Positions 7,728-17,100 of a stretch of 64,000 nt of DNA are shown piece by piece. The notes under the pieces were generated by a model that saw only the letters and a list, made by a program, of their open reading frames with translations, searched no databases and was not told the DNA's origin. The stretch's first letter is position 1; the number at the start of each line of letters is the position of its first letter. Source of the DNA: Amorphoplanes digitatis (GTDB lineage: Bacteria > Actinomycetota > Actinomycetes > Mycobacteriales > Micromonosporaceae); NCBI RefSeq assembly GCF_014205335.1, contig NZ_JACHNH010000001.1, positions 1,612,001 to 1,676,000 of the forward strand, written 5' to 3'. A program made the translations under genes and the position numbers.

Positions 7728-8219
7728 ATGTCCACGTCCGCCACCGCCGCCGCCAGCGCGCGGGTCCCGGCCGGCCTCGCGGGCCGCGGCTGCTCCGCCT
7801 CCACGCCGAGCGCGCCGCCCGCACTGAGGCCGAGCGTTCCGTGCGCGCCGAGTGCACTGCGTGCGTCAAGCGGTCCGAGCGCACTGGGTGCCCTGGGCGG
7901 TCCGGGCGCGCTCGGTGGTTCGGGCGCACTGGGTGTGCCGGGCGGTCCGAGTGCACTGGGTGCCCTGGACGGTCTGGGCGCACTGGACGTGCCGAGCGCA
8001 CTGGACGTGCCGAGCGCACTGGACGTGCCGAGCGCACTGGACGTGCCGAGCGAATTGGGTGGGCCGAGCGCATTGGGTGCACTGGGTGTGCCGAGCGTGC
8101 GGGGCGTGCTGGGCGTGCCGAGTGGCTTGAGGTCGGCCGGGGCCATCGTGGACCGCAAGCTCGACGCCATCCGGGCGATCCCTTTTCCGGGTGGCGCGAC
8201 GACCCTGGCGGTCGCCTGA
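7728..8219 (+). CDS. repeat-containing hypothetical protein
   Basis: A 163-residue frame with ATG start. The middle is an Ala-Leu-Gly-Pro-Ser-rich array including four perfect ALDVPS units; the end (SAGAIVDRKLDAIRAIPFPG) looks less repetitive. The opposite strand is also open over 7688-8224 with LGTSSA units, because the 18-bp repeat contains no stops. No signal peptide, no known domain, no strong ribosome site (GAGAG 13 nt upstream). It may not be expressed; kept because its two ends are non-repetitive and in frame. Confidence 0.3.
   Translation: MSTSATAAASARVPAGLAGRGCSASTPSAPPALRPSVPCAPSALRASSGPSALGALGGPGALGGSGALGVPGGPSALGALDGLGALDVPSALDVPSALDVPSALDVPSELGGPSALGALGVPSVRGVLGVPSGLRSAGAIVDRKLDAIRAIPFPGGATTLAVA
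7850..8125. repeat. 18-bp tandem repeat array
   Basis: Four perfect head-to-tail copies of gcactggacgtgccgagc at 7980-8051 are flanked on both sides by degenerate versions (gcactgggtgccctgggcgg and similar). The whole array spans about 275 bp with units of 18 or 9 bp, preserving frame on both strands. Confidence 0.9.
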
Positions 8220-8316
8220 ACCATTGTTCATTTGTGCGCGTCGTCACCTTTTCCTGGTGGGGGTGCGCCGTTGTTATGTTTTTCGGGGAAAATGCTCCCG
8301 CATCATGGATTTTGTT

Positions 8317-8345
8317 TTGACCGGAACCGCTCGGCCGTGAAGAAT
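8317..8345 (+). promoter_or_regulatory. promoter of the leader peptide
   Basis: TTGACC (8317-8322), 17-nt spacer, AAGAAT (8340-8345). The next ATG (8352) is 6 nt after the -10 box, i.e. at the expected transcription start, predicting a leaderless mRNA. The region is locally AT-rich. Confidence 0.6.
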
Positions 8346-8351
8346 GGGGGC

Positions 8352-8435
8352 ATGCAGTTGCGCGACGTACGACTCACGTCCCGCCTCGCCATCGATCTTC
8401 TCCGATGCGCGAGCGCCCGGTGTTGTGCCTGCTGA
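8352..8435 (+). CDS. cysteine-rich leader peptide (putative attenuator)
   Basis: A 27-codon ORF: MQLRDVRLTSRLAIDLL, then RCASARCCAC and TGA. The LTSRL..DLLR.ASA.C pattern matches the short actinobacterial leader peptides (typically ...RLHVDLLR.ASALCR) that precede sulfur and cysteine genes. Four of the last ten residues are Cys, as expected if ribosome stalling at Cys codons senses cysteine. The ATG coincides with the predicted transcription start, as for most of these leaders. The downstream gene, 156 bp away, is a winged-helix regulator. Family is known only as annotated leaders; attenuation here is inference. Confidence 0.7.
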   Translation: MQLRDVRLTSRLAIDLLRCASARCCAC

Positions 8436-8591
8436 TCCATCGGTGACCCGCGTGTCCTGACCGCAGCCCCCGAAAATGACTGATCTCTCGGCGCTGGAAT
8501 GCGTCTATAAGCCTATCCCACACATGGGAAAAGTATTGTTCAGCCGCCGATCGAGACCCGGTTGGCGGCCACACCCTCCGGAGGGGAAACC

Positions 8592-9149
8592 ATGTCCGTT
8601 CTCGCCGTCGCCGAGCCCACCACCACCCGCCTCGCGTCCGTTCGTCGCGGTCCGGGCCGGTCCCGCGCCCGGCTGCGCAGCGTCGCGCCCCCCGAATCGT
8701 CGGTCACCGTCACGATCACGCTCGGCGCGCCGGGCTCCGAGGAGAGCGAGCGCGTCCTCGCGGCGCTGCGCGATCTCGTCGTAGCGGCCGGCCCGGACGC
8801 GAACGTCGATCTCGCCCCAGCCGCCGCCGTCCCCGCCGCGCTGGGCGGCACCGAGGGCCTGCACCTCGACCCGAAGCCCCGCGCGGTGACCCTCGACGGC
8901 CGCCCCCTGGAACTCAGCCGCCTCGAATACGAACTGTTGTTCTTCCTCGCGACACACCCGCGTCAGGTGTTCAGCCGCAGCCAGCTGCTCGGCCACGTCT
9001 GGGGTCACCTGCACACGACCGTCCGCACCGTCGACGTGCACGTGAGCCGGCTGCGCACCAAGCTCGGCAACCCGGACATCGTGACCACCGTCTACGGGGT
9101 GGGCTACCGCCTCGCCGACGACGCGGGCATCACCATCACCGACGCCTGA
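8592..9149 (+). CDS. winged-helix DNA-binding protein (OmpR-type, no receiver)
   Basis: A 185-residue protein with a variable N-terminal half and a C-terminal OmpR/PhoB-type winged helix (about residues 92-180): LELSRLEYELLFFLATHP, VFSRSQLLGHVWG, TVDVHVSRLRTKLG and the wing VYGVGYRL. The N-terminal part (SVTVTITLGAPGSEESERVL) is not a receiver and has no phosphorylatable Asp. ATG at 8592 follows GGAGGGGAAACC; an in-frame ATG 30 nt upstream is less well placed. A cysteine-rich leader peptide precedes it, so it is a candidate sulfur-responsive regulator. Targets may include the nearby flavin enzyme genes (inference). Confidence 0.85.
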   Translation: MSVLAVAEPTTTRLASVRRGPGRSRARLRSVAPPESSVTVTITLGAPGSEESERVLAALRDLVVAAGPDANVDLAPAAAVPAALGGTEGLHLDPKPRAVTLDGRPLELSRLEYELLFFLATHPRQVFSRSQLLGHVWGHLHTTVRTVDVHVSRLRTKLGNPDIVTTVYGVGYRLADDAGITITDA

Positions 9150-9650
9150 GCGCTGTCGTCCCTGCCGGTGAGGGCACCGCGATCGCCGACTTGGGCGGTG
9201 CCCTCACCGGCGGCGCGACATCGTGGTCGTCGATGCTTGAGCGCTGTCGTCCCTGGCGGTGTGGTCATCGCGGTTGGCGGCTTGAGTGGTGCCTTCATCC
9301 GCAGTGCGCCGTTGTGGTCGTTGACGGTTGAGCGGTGTCGTCCTTGGTGGAGTGGTCATCGCGGTCGTTGGCTTGAGTGGTGTCCTCATCCGCGGTGCGG
9401 CGTCGTGCTTGCCGGTGCTTGAGCGGTGTTCTCCCTGGCGGCGCGGTGTCGTGGTCGCCGGCGCCTGTGTGGTGTCCTCTCTGACGGTGCGTGCATCGCG
9501 GTCGCCGGCTTTGAGCGGTGCCTCGCCGGCGGTGCGGTGTCGTGGTCGGCGACGCTTGGGTGGTGTCGTCCCCGGCGGTGAGGGCGTCGCGGTTCGCCGG
9601 GGCTTGAGCGGTGTCCTCTCCGGCAGCGAGGGCGGCGTGATCGTCGACCA
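9147..9650. repeat. 45-bp imperfect tandem repeat
   Basis: About eleven copies of a 45-46-bp unit with consensus near ttgagcggtgtcgtccctgg followed by cggtgtggtcatcgcggtcg. Unit starts are at about 9147, 9192, 9238, 9283, 9329, 9374, 9420, 9466, 9512, 9557 and 9605. The first copy begins within the stop codon of the winged-helix gene. The array fills the gap to the next gene; long shadow frames on both strands come from its stop-poor composition. Confidence 0.85.
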
Positions 9651-9820
9651 GTGTGTGGCGCCCTTTCCGTCGTGGTGTGCTCCCGGTGTGCCGGGGTGCG
9701 GTTTTTGTGCGGGGGTGGCCGGTGTGCCGTCGTCCTTGCGGTGGGTTCCCTCGGTATCCGCTCTTTCTGCGGCGCGCCACTGGCGCCGAAACCCTCGTTT
9801 GCCTATCGTATCGATAGGAG

Positions 9821-11092
9821 ATGGGGGGCGCGGTCGTGGCGCGTGTGGTGGCAGTGGTCGGGGGAGGTTGCTCCGGGGTCCTGGTGGCCCGGCAGCTTCT
9901 GCGATGTAGCGACGACGACGTCGTGTTGGTCGAGCCGGGTGAGCCGGGCGGTGGGGTCGCCTACGGCTCCGCGCAGCCATGGCACCTGCTCAACTCGCGG
10001 GCGGGTGCGATGAGTGCCGACCCCGATGACCCGGGCCACTTCGTGCGCTGGGCGGCCACCACCCCGGAGGCCTTCCGTCCCCGGGCCGAGTACGGGCGGT
10101 ACCTGCGCGCCGTTCTCGACGAGGCGGCCGCCGCGCACCCCGGCCGGCTGCACCTGCGCGGTGCGCGGGCCACCGCGATCACCCCGGACGCCGCCGTCGC
10201 GCTGGATGACGGTTCGGTGATCGCGGCCGAGCATGTCGTTCTCGCCACGGGCGGCCCGGCGGCCTCGCGTCAGGCCGTTGTTCATCCGCGCTACATCGCG
10301 GATCCGTGGCGGGCCGGTGTGCTCGAGGCGCTGCCCGCCGATCAGCCGGTGCTGCTGGTCGGCACGGGGCTGACCGCCGTGGACGTCGCGCTGACCCTGA
10401 CCGCCGACGGTCGCCGGGCCGCGCCCGTGGTGGCCGTGAGCCGGCGCGGGCTGCTGCCGCTGACGCACACCGCGGACGCGGCGCCGCCGGCCGTGCCCTC
10501 GCTCGACGACTGCGCCACGCTGCGCGACGTCGTCCGGGCCGTGCGCGCCGCGGCCGGGGAGGCGGGGGACTGGCGGCCCATCGTCGACGGGCTCCGGCCG
10601 TACCTGGATGAGCTTTGGACCGCGCTCACCCCGGGTGAGCAGGATGCGTTCCTGCGGCACCTGGCCCGGCCCTGGGAGTGCCACCGGCACCGGATGGCGC
10701 CGGAGGTCGGCGCCCGGGTCGCGCAGCTACGGGCGGCCGGTCTGCTGGAGATCCGCGGGGGCGGGGTTGCCGCGTGGCCGGGGCTCGCGGACTTCGCGGC
10801 CGTGGTCAACTGCGCCGGGCCCGGGCGGCTGCCGGGTGCGGCCGGGCCGCTGGTCGGCGGGCTGCTCGCCGCCGGCCTGGCCCGGGTGGGCCCGCACGGT
10901 CTCGGCCTCGACATCGACGCCGACGGCCGCCTGATCGGCGCCGGCGGACGAGCGCACGATCGGCTCTGGGTCATCGGCCCGCTGCGCCGCGGCGCACAGT
11001 GGGAGACCACCGCCGTGCCCGAGATCCGTGCCCAGGCGCGGCGGCTTGTCACCGATCTGCACGCGGGCGCTCGGGTCGCGGCCGCCGCGTAG
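9821..11092 (+). CDS. FAD/NAD(P)-binding protein
   Basis: A 423-residue oxidoreductase-type protein. VVAVVGGGCSGVLVARQLL is the N-terminal FAD-binding Rossmann motif; GGVAYGSAQPWHLLNSRAG is characteristic of the NAD_binding_9 (FAD-NAD(P)-binding) family, and VLLVGTGLTAVDVALTL is a second, NAD(P)-binding, dinucleotide motif. The C-terminus (VVNCAGPGRLPGA, RLWVIGPLRRGAQWETTAVPEI) is also family-typical. Probably a soluble flavin-dependent reductase or hydroxylase of unknown substrate. ATG 9821 or GTG 9836 are both possible starts. Confidence 0.85.
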   Translation: MGGAVVARVVAVVGGGCSGVLVARQLLRCSDDDVVLVEPGEPGGGVAYGSAQPWHLLNSRAGAMSADPDDPGHFVRWAATTPEAFRPRAEYGRYLRAVLDEAAAAHPGRLHLRGARATAITPDAAVALDDGSVIAAEHVVLATGGPAASRQAVVHPRYIADPWRAGVLEALPADQPVLLVGTGLTAVDVALTLTADGRRAAPVVAVSRRGLLPLTHTADAAPPAVPSLDDCATLRDVVRAVRAAAGEAGDWRPIVDGLRPYLDELWTALTPGEQDAFLRHLARPWECHRHRMAPEVGARVAQLRAAGLLEIRGGGVAAWPGLADFAAVVNCAGPGRLPGAAGPLVGGLLAAGLARVGPHGLGLDIDADGRLIGAGGRAHDRLWVIGPLRRGAQWETTAVPEIRAQARRLVTDLHAGARVAAAA

Positions 11093-11724
11093 GTCCTTCA
11101 TGTCGTGCGACTCCTGACGCGACCGTAATTACTCCCGGCATTCGCTGAATGCCGGAGCGAGCGATGCCCGTCCCGTGTGAGTGATGCCCCGTCCCGTGGG
11201 CGATGCCCCGCCCCGTGGGCGGCGCCTGTCCCGCCTGCGGGTGCTCGGTCGCGCCTGGGATCGGGGGCTGCCGTTCTGGGCCGGGGTGGGCCTGTCCGTA
11301 GGGTTCCGCGCCTGGGGTCGCGTTGTTGTCCGGGTATGGGCCCCGGCTGCGCCTGGGATCGGGGCTGCCGTTCGTTTCCCAGGCGAGGACTGCCCGGTGG
11401 GCGCCGTCGTGCCGGCCGATGGAAGTCCGGCCGGAGGCGCTGTCCCATATAGACCGTTTCCTAAGTGTCGTGACCGCCCTTGCCGTGACCTGTGCCCGGT
11501 CCGGGCGGGTCGACTCTGCGAGGCGCGGACCGCCGATGCCGTGAGGGTCGCCGGCCCGGGTGGCGAGCGCGCGGCCGCCTCCGCGGACGGCCGGATCGGT
11601 GCGGTTTCGCGGGGCTGGCGGCATCCCGAACTAGTGATAGCCCGATGATATGACGACAAAGTTTCCGCAGCTCAGAGGCGGTTTGACGGTCGTCTAGGTG
11701 ACTCTGTGCCGAGCGCCGCGAGCC
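11093..11724. other. repeat-bearing intergenic region
   Basis: No convincing gene in 630 bp. It holds three 19-20-bp units beginning gatgcccc at 11163, 11182 and 11202 and a near-perfect 25-bp direct repeat (gcgcctgggatcgggg + ctgccgttc) at 11251 and 11349. Open frames on both strands are Arg/Pro-rich shadows. The last part (11600-11724) is less GC-rich and leads into the protease promoter. Confidence 0.7.
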
Positions 11725-11753
11725 TTGAGTCCAGATCGAATGTTCTCGATACT
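11725..11753 (+). promoter_or_regulatory. promoter of the S1 protease gene
   Basis: TTGAGT (11725-11730), 17-nt spacer, GATACT (11748-11753): a good match to the housekeeping actinomycete consensus. It predicts a start near 11760 and a leader of about 55 nt containing GGGAGGAA ahead of the GTG at 11814. Confidence 0.6.
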
Positions 11754-11813
11754 ACCGATGGCACCGGTACTCCGGGCACCCGGCGTACACCTCATCCCCC
11801 CTGGGAGGAACAA

Positions 11814-12854
11814 GTGCGTAACCCCGGCTCAAAGCTCGGCCGACCGATCGTCGGCCTGGCCGCCGTATTGCTTGCTGGCAGTGCGTTCGCGTCACCCGCT
11901 TCCGCCGCCCCGAGCGTCGCATCGGACCCCTCATTCGCCCCCTCCGCCCTCGCCGGCAAGCTGGACACCCAGTTCGGCGCGGCGGCCGCAGGCTCCTTCA
12001 TCGACTCGGCCGGCAAGGTCGTCGTCAACGTGACCGACGCCGCGACCGCCGAGTCGGTGGCCGTGGCCGGCGCGACCCCCCGCTACGTCGCGAACAGCGG
12101 CGCCGTGCTCGCCGCCGCGGACGCCACCCTGAAGACGCAGCTCAAGACCCCCGGCACGTCCTTCGGCCTGGACCCGGTCAGCAACAAGATCGTGGTCACC
12201 GCGGACAGCACCGTCACCGGCGCGAAGCTCGACGCCGTCAAGGCGATCGTCGCCAAGCTCGGTGACCGGGCCTCCTTCGAGTCGGTATCGGGCGAGCTGC
12301 GCACCACCATCTCCGGTGGCGACGCGATCTACGGCGGTGGCGGCCGCTGCTCGCTCGGCTTCAACGTCCGCAGTGGCTCGACCAACTACTTCCTGACCGC
12401 CGGTCACTGCACCAACAGCGCCACGACCTGGACGAACGGTTCCGCCACGCTCGGCACCCGGGCCGGCACCAGCTTCCCGGGCAACGACTACGGCATCGTG
12501 CGCTACACCAACACCACCATCACCAAGACCGGTGGCGTCGGCTCGCAGGACATCACGTCGGCCGGCACCCCGGCCGTCGGCGCGACGGTCTACCGCCGCG
12601 GCAGCACGACCGGCACCCACTCGGGCCGGGTCACCGCGCTGAACAGCACGGTCAACTACAGCCAGGGCTCCGTCTCCGGCCTGATCCGCACCACGGTCTG
12701 CGCGGAGCCGGGCGACAGCGGCGGCTCGCTCTACTCCGGCACCACCGCGCTGGGCATGACCTCCGGCGGCAGCGGCAACTGCAGCTCCGGCGGCACCACG
12801 TACTTCCAGCCGGTGGTCGAGGCGCTCAACGTCTACGGCGTCTCGGTATTCTGA
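11814..12854 (+). CDS. secreted S1-family serine protease (streptogrisin/alpha-lytic type)
   Basis: A 346-residue preproprotein: signal peptide ending about residue 33 (PASAAPS), a pro-region of about 120 residues, then the chymotrypsin-like domain beginning near [16 protein letters not shown]. The triad is His198 (FLTAGHC), Asp225 (GNDYGIVRY) and Ser302 ([14 protein letters not shown]). Disulfide Cys pairs around His and Ser are present. Exported by Sec or Tat and autoprocessed, by analogy to streptogrisins. GTG start chosen for its GGGAGGAA and because it immediately precedes the signal peptide; an open frame continues upstream to 11706 without signal-like sequence. Confidence 0.93.
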   Translation: MRNPGSKLGRPIVGLAAVLLAGSAFASPASAAPSVASDPSFAPSALAGKLDTQFGAAAAGSFIDSAGKVVVNVTDAATAESVAVAGATPRYVANSGAVLAAADATLKTQLKTPGTSFGLDPVSNKIVVTADSTVTGAKLDAVKAIVAKLGDRASFESVSGELRTTISGGDAIYGGGGRCSLGFNVRSGSTNYFLTAGHCTNSATTWTNGSATLGTRAGTSFPGNDYGIVRYTNTTITKTGGVGSQDITSAGTPAVGATVYRRGSTTGTHSGRVTALNSTVNYSQGSVSGLIRTTVCAEPGDSGGSLYSGTTALGMTSGGSGNCSSGGTTYFQPVVEALNVYGVSVF

Positions 12855-12869
12855 TCCACCTTCCACCAC

Positions 12870-12902
12870 GGAAAGGCCCCACCCGCCCGGTGGGGCCTTT
12901 CC
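12870..12902 (+). terminator. rho-independent terminator
   Basis: A perfect 14-bp stem, ggaaaggccccacc with ggtggggcctttcc, and a 5-nt loop, 15 nt after the protease stop codon, followed by gcttt. Strong hairpin with a weak T-tract, as usual in high-GC bacteria. Confidence 0.9.
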
Positions 12903-12949
12903 GCTTTGCGTGATTGGACAGCATGGCAACGACAGTCAAGAATCCTTAG

Positions 12950-14131
12950 ATGCCTGCAGAAACACCGCTCGAGTCGAAACGTAAGGTCGGACGAGGAGGG
13001 CTGGATCCGGGTTGCCCCGCCCACGCCGACGCCGACGGCGTCTGGCGCATCCAGGACTACTCCACCGCGCGGTCGATGCTGCGCAGCACCGAGACCCGCC
13101 AGGCGGGCTTCGACGCGGAGAACGCCACGAGGCACGAGGGCCGGATGCGCATGCCGGTGCTCTACCGCGACGGGCCCGAGCATCGTGAGCACCGTCGCCA
13201 GACGGCCCGGTTCTTCACCCCGAAGCGGGTCGACACGGCGTACCGGTCGCTGATGGACAGGCTGGCCGAGGAGCAGTGCGCGGAGCTGCGAGGCCGGGGC
13301 GGCGCGGACCTGTCGCAGTTGTCGTTCCGCCTGGCGGTGGCGGTCGCGGCCGAGGTCATCGGCCTGACCGAGAGCGGCCCCGGCATGGCGAAGCGCCTCG
13401 ACCTCTTCTTCGAGGAGAAGACGACCGGCAGCCGCCCGGCCCGGATGTGGAAGGAGTTCCGCTCCCGGTCAAACCTGCTCCTGTTCTACTGGAACGACGT
13501 CCGCCCGGCGATCAACGCCCGCCGCGGCGGCGGCAAGGACGACCTGATCAGCCACCTCCTGGGTGAGGGCTGCAAGAACCCCGAGATCCTCGGCGAGTGC
13601 GTGACGTTCGCGGCGGCGGGGATGGTGACCACCCGCGAGTTCATCACGCTGGCGGCCTGGCACCTCTTCACGGACCCCGCGCTGCGCTCGGCGTACACGG
13701 AGGGTTCGGAGGCCGAGCGGGTCGCCATCCTGCACGAGATCCTGCGCCTCGAACCGGTGGTGGCGAACCTTTACCGCTGGACCAACCAGGAGATCGAGGT
13801 CGGGGGCGTGACGATCCCGGCCGGCGCGCGGGTGGACATCGGGGTCGCGGCGGCGAACGTCGACCCCTCGGCGGTCGGCGCGGACCCGGGCCAGGTCTGC
13901 CCGGGGCGGCCTTTGGCGGAGGGTACGGGTGACGCGGGGCTGTCGTTCGGCGACGGGCCGCACCGCTGCCCGGGTTCGTACATCGCCATTCAGGAGACGG
14001 ACATCTTCCTGACCAAGCTCTTCGCCATGCCGGGCCTGCGGATGGTGAATCCGCCGAAGGTGGGCATCCGGGCGGAGATCGCGTCCTACGAGCTCACCGG
14101 CCTGCGGGTCGAGGTCGACCCGGAATCCTGA
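12950..14131 (+). CDS. cytochrome P450
   Basis: A 393-residue soluble P450. The I-helix oxygen-binding groove is [12 protein letters not shown], the K-helix ExxR is EILRLEP, and the haem loop is [14 protein letters not shown] with Cys340 as the iron ligand. Length and lack of a membrane anchor fit bacterial class I enzymes that need a ferredoxin and reductase, neither of which is next to it. It follows the protease terminator, so it has its own promoter; no clear Shine-Dalgarno is seen before the ATG. The substrate is unknown. Confidence 0.92.
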   Translation: MPAETPLESKRKVGRGGLDPGCPAHADADGVWRIQDYSTARSMLRSTETRQAGFDAENATRHEGRMRMPVLYRDGPEHREHRRQTARFFTPKRVDTAYRSLMDRLAEEQCAELRGRGGADLSQLSFRLAVAVAAEVIGLTESGPGMAKRLDLFFEEKTTGSRPARMWKEFRSRSNLLLFYWNDVRPAINARRGGGKDDLISHLLGEGCKNPEILGECVTFAAAGMVTTREFITLAAWHLFTDPALRSAYTEGSEAERVAILHEILRLEPVVANLYRWTNQEIEVGGVTIPAGARVDIGVAAANVDPSAVGADPGQVCPGRPLAEGTGDAGLSFGDGPHRCPGSYIAIQETDIFLTKLFAMPGLRMVNPPKVGIRAEIASYELTGLRVEVDPES

Positions 14132-14188
14132 CCGCGACCCGCCCTGCCGCCGCGCCCGCGAGCGCGGACGGCAGGGCCGGTCCCGGCG

Positions 14189-17100
14189 TCAGCTGGTCGC
14201 CCAGAGCGCCGGCACGTTCGGCGGCTCCCAGCCCGTCAGCGACGTGTGCGCCTGGAGGCACCGGTACCGCACGCCGTTGTAGGTGACGATCCGGCCCACC
14301 GCGTACGCGGTGTTCGGCGCCCATGCGTCCGTCGTCGCGGTCGGGGTCGGGGTCGGAGCGGTGGTCGGGGCCGTGGTCGGCGGCGTGGTCGGCGGCGTCG
14401 TGCCGCCCGCGCAGCCGAACACCTTGAACTCGAACAGCGAGTACCCGTACGGCGTGCCGCGTTCGGTGCCGCTCATCCGCACGTAGCGGGCCGTGCCCGA
14501 GACCGCGTGCGTGACGTTGCCGCCGGTGCCGGCGGTCACCGTCGCGGCGGTGGTCCAGGCGGTCCCGTTCGTCGAGGTCTCTATCCGGTACGCCTTCGCG
14601 TACGCGGCCTCCCAGCTGAGCTCGACCCGGCCGAGGGCCTGCGCGGAGCCGAGGTCGACCTGAAGCCATTGCGGGTCGGCGAACGTGCTGGACCAGCGGG
14701 TGCTCGCGTTGCCGTCGACGGCGAGGTCGGCGGGGTAGCCGGCCTCCACCGAGGACGCCGTTGCGGTCCTGCCCTGCGAGAGCAGCGCGCCGCCGGCACA
14801 GGTGGTGGGCGTCGGGGTCGGCGAACTGGTCGGCGGAGTGGTCGGCGGCGTCGTGGTGGTGCCGCCGCCGGTGGCGTTGCCGCCGCTCCAGTTGGTCGCC
14901 CCGCTCGCGACGGTCCGGCCGGCCGGGACGCTCAGCGTCCTGCCGTCCGAGTACGTCACGGTCAGCGCGGCGTTGGTGATGTTCGAGGCGACGTAGGTCT
15001 TCGCGCCGTTCTTCGAGAACACCTTGGCCAGCGGGTGGTTCGCCGTCACGCCGGTGTCGACCTGGCCGAGCGCCGCGAGGTTGCGCAGCCAGTGGAACGT
15101 GTGCGCCTTGCTCTCGCCCTCCTCGGAGGTGTACGAGCTGTTCGCGCGGAACTTCGCCAGCGCCGCGTCCGGATCGCCGAGCGCGAGGTACTGCCAGAGC
15201 ATGTCGCGCCAGGCGGTCGGCTCGCCGCCGTTGTTGCGTACCAGCTCGGCGTAGGTTGCCTTTACCGACTCGGGGTAGTCGCCGAGGTAGAGCTGGCCGC
15301 CCGTCATCGGCAGCATGTTGATGCCCACGACCATGGCGTGGTCACCGGAGAACCACGTCGCGTACGCGCCGCCCGAGCCCCACACGATGGCCGAGTAGTT
15401 GTGGCCCCAGCTCGCCGGGAAGTTCTCGTTGCGCACGTCGAACCAGTACTCGTTGATCGCCGCGGCCTGCGTGGTGTGCAGCCAGATGCCGGCGTCGCGT
15501 ACGGCGCTGTCGCCGGTCGCCTGGCCCCACTGGATCAGCGCGTTGGCGAAGTTCTGCCCCTCCGACGAGGACTCCTGGTTGTTGCCCGCCCCGAACGCGC
15601 CGTGGCCCGAGGCCCAGTCGTGGCCCTCGTAGATGTCGAAGTCCCGCAGGTACGGGAACCGCGTGTCGCCGCGGTCGTAGTTGTTGGCGTCGCGGATGAG
15701 CAGGTCGACCATGCCGCCGTACTGGCCGCGTGCGGCCCAGGCCGGGTCGAACTTGGCGAGCGTCGCCGCCGCCGCGACGAAGTAGCCGTAGTGGAAGTGG
15801 TGGTCGTTGAGGTCCTCGTCGGACGCGTACGACGCGGGGTAGCCGATCAGCGTGCCCCAGTTGCGGTCGTAGTAGAAGACCCGCGACGACTTGCCGGCCG
15901 ACGCGGTGAACCAGTCCGTCAGCCGGGTACGGATGACGTTGAGCGCCGAGTCGCGTACCGAAGTGATGTTCAGCTGGTCGGCGATCTCCGCGATCCGCGC
16001 GGCCCGGCCGAGGCCCTTGCCGGTCCAGTACGTGTCGTCGCCGCGGAAGTCGGCCGGGTTGTTCAGCTCGTTGTTGAGGAACGTGGTGACCGTGCTGAGG
16101 TCGGCGCCGCTGGAGTCGCCGACGGCGGGTAGCTCCGGCAGCACGCCGGTATACCGCATGGAGGTCTGGAAGCTCGCGCCGGTGACGATCTTCATGGCGC
16201 CGCGCGGCGAGACGTAGGTGCGCGACAGCGGGGTCGAGCCGGTGAGGTAGCGCCACTGGTGCGGGTAGAGCGCGATGACGGTGCCGGTGGCGCTGCCCTC
16301 GCGCGCGACGGTGGTGAACGCGTACGTGGTGTTCACCGTTCCGGCGGCCTGGTTGTAGGTGTACGACATCCGGGTGCCGGTCACGTGGTTCTGCGCGTAC
16401 TGGCCGTAGGTGTCCGCGAGCGCGACCTTGTCGGCGGTCGCGGCGCTGGAGAGCGTCGGCAGCACGGCCACCGAGAAGTAGCCCTTGCCGGCCAGGCTGG
16501 AGCGGATGGTGTTGCCGCTCAGCGTCCACGTCGAGCCGGCCGGGCCGTACGCGACGTAGTCGTGGCCGCCGATCGAGAAGCCGATCCGGTTGCCGCTGTT
16601 CTGCCAGGCCGTCGGCGGGCCGGTGACGGTCAGCAGCGCGTCGCCGCCGGTCACCTGGTAGTAGGAGAGCGGCAGGCCGTGGCCGATGGTCGCCTTCATG
16701 GTCCGGGCGCCGTCGCTCCACGACGGCGTCACCGTCCAGTCGCTCCAGCCGTCCACGAGCGACTGCGCGGCGTTCAGGCCGGCGACGCCGACGACGACGT
16801 GCTGCGCGTACGGGAAGTGGTATTCGCCGAGGCCGGTCGCGCTGCCGCTGATGGCCGCGTCGGTCTGGTAGGACAGCCCGAGCCCGCTCGCCACCGGCCG
16901 GTACGCGGCCGGCCCGGCGAACAGCGCCTGCGAGAAGTTGCAGTCGTCGCCCTTCTTGAACAGCAGCGACGACCACCAGTCGTTCGTCGGCACCGGCCCG
17001 GCTGGCGCGTTCGGGGTCAGGTACTGCCGCGGGTTGGCCGACATGTTGCCGCAGCCCGCGGGGAGTTTCGCGCCGGCGGGCAGGGTCTCGGTGTAGCTGC

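Noticed and set aside
9328..9909. Plus-strand 193-residue frame over the same array
   Set aside because: Val/Ser/Gly-rich product of the repeat; not coding-like, runs into the real FAD gene in another frame.
9204..9980. Minus-strand 258-residue frame across the repeat array
   Set aside because: Arg/Pro/Thr-rich frame produced by the 45-bp repeat and GC bias; no start signal or domain, and it overlaps the 5' end of the FAD protein gene.
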